Under the pieces are notes generated by a model, which saw nothing but the letters and a program-made list of their open reading frames with translations, was not told where the DNA came from and did no database searches. A DNA stretch of 64,000 nt from Corynebacterium glaucum. Its GTDB lineage: Bacteria > Actinomycetota > Actinomycetes > Mycobacteriales > Mycobacteriaceae. Of this stretch, positions 62,647-64,000 are shown one piece after another (the first letter of the stretch is position 1; every line of letters begins with the position of its first letter). A program made the translations under genes and the position numbers. The stretch lies in the NCBI RefSeq assembly GCF_002287505.1, contig NZ_CP019688.1:1600674-1664673 (forward strand). Direction: 5' to 3'.

Positions 62647-62996
62647 GGAAGCAACACATCCTCGTCGAAGCAGGTGCGCGCGCCCGTATGGCAGGCGCCG
62701 CCGGTTTGGGTGACGGTGACAAGCAGGGTGTCGCCGTCGCAGTCGAGCGCCACTGCTTCGACGTGCTGGACGTTGCCGGAGGTCTCGCCCTTAATCCAGT
62801 ACTCGTCGCGCGAACGCGAGTAGTAAGTGCCGCGGCGGGTGGCCAGGGTGTGGGCAAGGGCGTGATCGTCCATCCAGGCCATCATGAGGACCTCACCGGT
62901 GCTGGCGGCCTGCACAATTGCGGGAACGAGACCCTGGTCGTTGCGCTTGAGGCGCGCGGCGATTGCTGGGTCGAGCTTGTAGTCACCTGGCTGCAT
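62643..62996 (-). CDS. hisI: Phosphoribosyl-AMP cyclohydrolase
   Basis: Hydrolyses phosphoribosyl-AMP in histidine synthesis. The 117-residue sequence shows [53 protein letters not shown], and the zinc-binding Cys/His region [29 protein letters not shown] 62996 directly abuts the hisF stop codon. It belongs to hisF-hisI-membrane protein. Confidence 0.96.
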   Translation of the reverse strand: MQPGDYKLDPAIAARLKRNDQGLVPAIVQAASTGEVLMMAWMDDHALAHTLATRRGTYYSRSRDEYWIKGETSGNVQHVEAVALDCDGDTLLVTVTQTGGACHTGARTCFDEDVLLP

Positions 62997-63770
62997 CTAG
63001 CGCACCTCGTGACCGGCGTTTGCGAGTGCCGTTTTCGCCTCGGCGATGGTGACCTCGCCGAAGTGGAAGATGGATGCGGCGAGCACCGCGTCCGCGCCCG
63101 CGTCGACGGCCGGCGGGAAGTGCTCGGCGCTGCCGGCTCCGCCGGAGGCGATGACGGGGATGGAGACCGCGTCGCGCACAAGGCGGATCAGTTCAAGGTC
63201 GAAGCCGGACTTCGTGCCGTCGCCGTCCATGGAGTTAAGCAGGATCTCGCCGACACCTAGGTCTTCGCCGGTGCGGGCCCACTCGATCGCGTCGATGCCG
63301 GCGGAACGGGTGCCGCCGTGGGTGGTCACCTCGAAGCCGCTGGGTTGCGGGGTTGCGCCTTCGGGCACGCGGCGAGCGTCGACGGAAAGGACGATGCACT
63401 GTGCTCCGAACTCGTCTGCCAGCTCGCGCAGCAGCTGCGGTCGCGAGATCGCGGCGGTGTTGACGCTGACCTTGTCCGCGCCGGCGCGCAGCAGCTCGCG
63501 GACATCGTCGGCTGAGCGCACTCCGCCGCCGACGGTGAGCGGGATGAAGACCTGCTCGGCGGTTTGGCGCACCACCTCGAGCATCGTGCCGCGCCCCTCC
63601 TTCGAGGCGGTGACATCGAGGAAGGTCAGCTCGTCTGCACCTTCCTCGCCGTAACGCTTTGCCAGCTCAACCGGATCGCCCGCGTCGCGAAGGTTCTCAA
63701 AGTTGACGCCCTTGACCACACGCCCGTTATCCACGTCCAGGCACGGAATGATTCTTACGGCGACGGCCAC
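62997..63770 (-). CDS. hisF: Imidazole glycerol phosphate synthase cyclase subunit
   Basis: Cyclase subunit that with HisH makes IGP and AICAR. The 257-residue barrel has [33 protein letters not shown], the first catalytic Asp in [47 protein letters not shown] and [18 protein letters not shown]. The conserved 130-Asp position is in the usual ISVDA-like segment ([10 protein letters not shown]). It is upstream of hisI and near the imp gene. Confidence 0.97.
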   Translation of the reverse strand: MAVAVRIIPCLDVDNGRVVKGVNFENLRDAGDPVELAKRYGEEGADELTFLDVTASKEGRGTMLEVVRQTAEQVFIPLTVGGGVRSADDVRELLRAGADKVSVNTAAISRPQLLRELADEFGAQCIVLSVDARRVPEGATPQPSGFEVTTHGGTRSAGIDAIEWARTGEDLGVGEILLNSMDGDGTKSGFDLELIRLVRDAVSIPVIASGGAGSAEHFPPAVDAGADAVLAASIFHFGEVTIAEAKTALANAGHEVR

Positions 63771-63804
63771 GGCTTACCCTTTCGGTTGCGTTCGCCCGCG
63801 CGTC

Positions 63805-64000
63805 TCACAAGCGCGGTTGCTGTACCTGCAACATGGTACTCAGCGCGGTTGCGTGCGCTTCCGGGGTGCCCACGATCGCGCCGGTGGAGTTGACGGTCCA
63901 CGGGTTGCCCTCGGTGTCCGTGACCACCGCGCCGGCGCAGCGTGCGAGCAAGACACCCGCAGCGTTGTCCCAGATGTACGGGGAGAAGCTCACCGCCGCC
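63805..64000 (-). CDS. Inositol monophosphatase family protein, 3' end only
   Basis: About 65 C-terminal residues (SPYIWDNAAGVLLARCAGAVVTDTEGNPW... ALSTMLQVQQPRL) with the WDxAAG block that binds the second metal of IMPase-family phosphatases. The gene continues beyond the right edge. Position next to hisF suggests the corynebacterial impA between hisA and hisF, which may take part in inositol phosphate or histidinol-phosphate dephosphorylation. Confidence 0.85.
   Translation of the reverse strand, partial: AAVSFSPYIWDNAAGVLLARCAGAVVTDTEGNPWTVNSTGAIVGTPEAHATALSTMLQVQQPRL

Overview
The window is a densely packed, GC-rich stretch of an actinobacterial chromosome, almost certainly a Corynebacterium. 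The evidence is gene order: dxr, DUF2631, rlmN, cdsA, frr, pyrH, tsf and rpsB; then an Rv2891-like M23 protein, xerC, dprA, comM, yraN, DUF2469, rnhB, lepB and rplS; later trmD-rimM-rpsP-ffh-ftsY-smc, mutM-rnc-yceD-sepIVA and impA-hisF-hisI. Many GTG starts, TAnnnT -10 boxes and probable leaderless mRNAs agree. The strain cannot be named from sequence alone. I saw no rRNA, tRNA, CRISPR array or insertion sequence.

Layout. 1-8.5 kb: isoprenoid (dxr), phospholipid (cdsA) and translation genes (frr, pyrH, tsf, rpsB), mostly minus strand, with a divergent amidase-like gene. 8.5-16.4 kb: an M23-fold secreted protein, the DNA-processing operon yraN-comM-dprA-xerC, and rplS-lepB-rnhB-DUF2469. 16.4-27 kb: Tex, a Dcu-type C4-dicarboxylate transporter, trmD with an unusual C-terminal extension, rimM, rpsP, an OafA-type acyltransferase and ffh. 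27-35.5 kb: ftsY and smc enclose an accessory island of META-like secreted paralogues, a lipoprotein and a relic mixing smc and META fragments. 35.5-40.1 kb: a Fic-type toxin/antitoxin pair, flavin reductase, acylphosphatase, a sodium:alanine symporter, and a three-gene HigB-HigA-SecB-like module. 40-49 kb: mutM, rnc, yceD, sepIVA, gdhA, glycerate kinase, a DUF4921 protein and an M20 amidohydrolase. 49-64 kb: glgP, a guanine-deaminase-like gene, pabAB and pabC flanked by two related exported proteins, a short UvrA-like ABC protein, pyk, lgt, a divergent TrpC-like barrel, a Trp-associated membrane protein, hisI, hisF and the end of an inositol monophosphatase-family gene.

Most of the window is core metabolism and translation. 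The most interesting accessory content is the toxin-antitoxin-chaperone module at 38768-40074. It has an operator-like palindrome in the toxin-antitoxin gap. Next is the Fic pair at 35536-36371, in which both partners of the known inhibitory salt bridge appear to be lost. Also notable are a pair of inverted perfect DnaA-box 9-mers upstream of the M23 gene, tandem hairpins behind ftsY, a TrpC paralogue lacking catalytic residues, and the relic of a duplicated smc 3' end.
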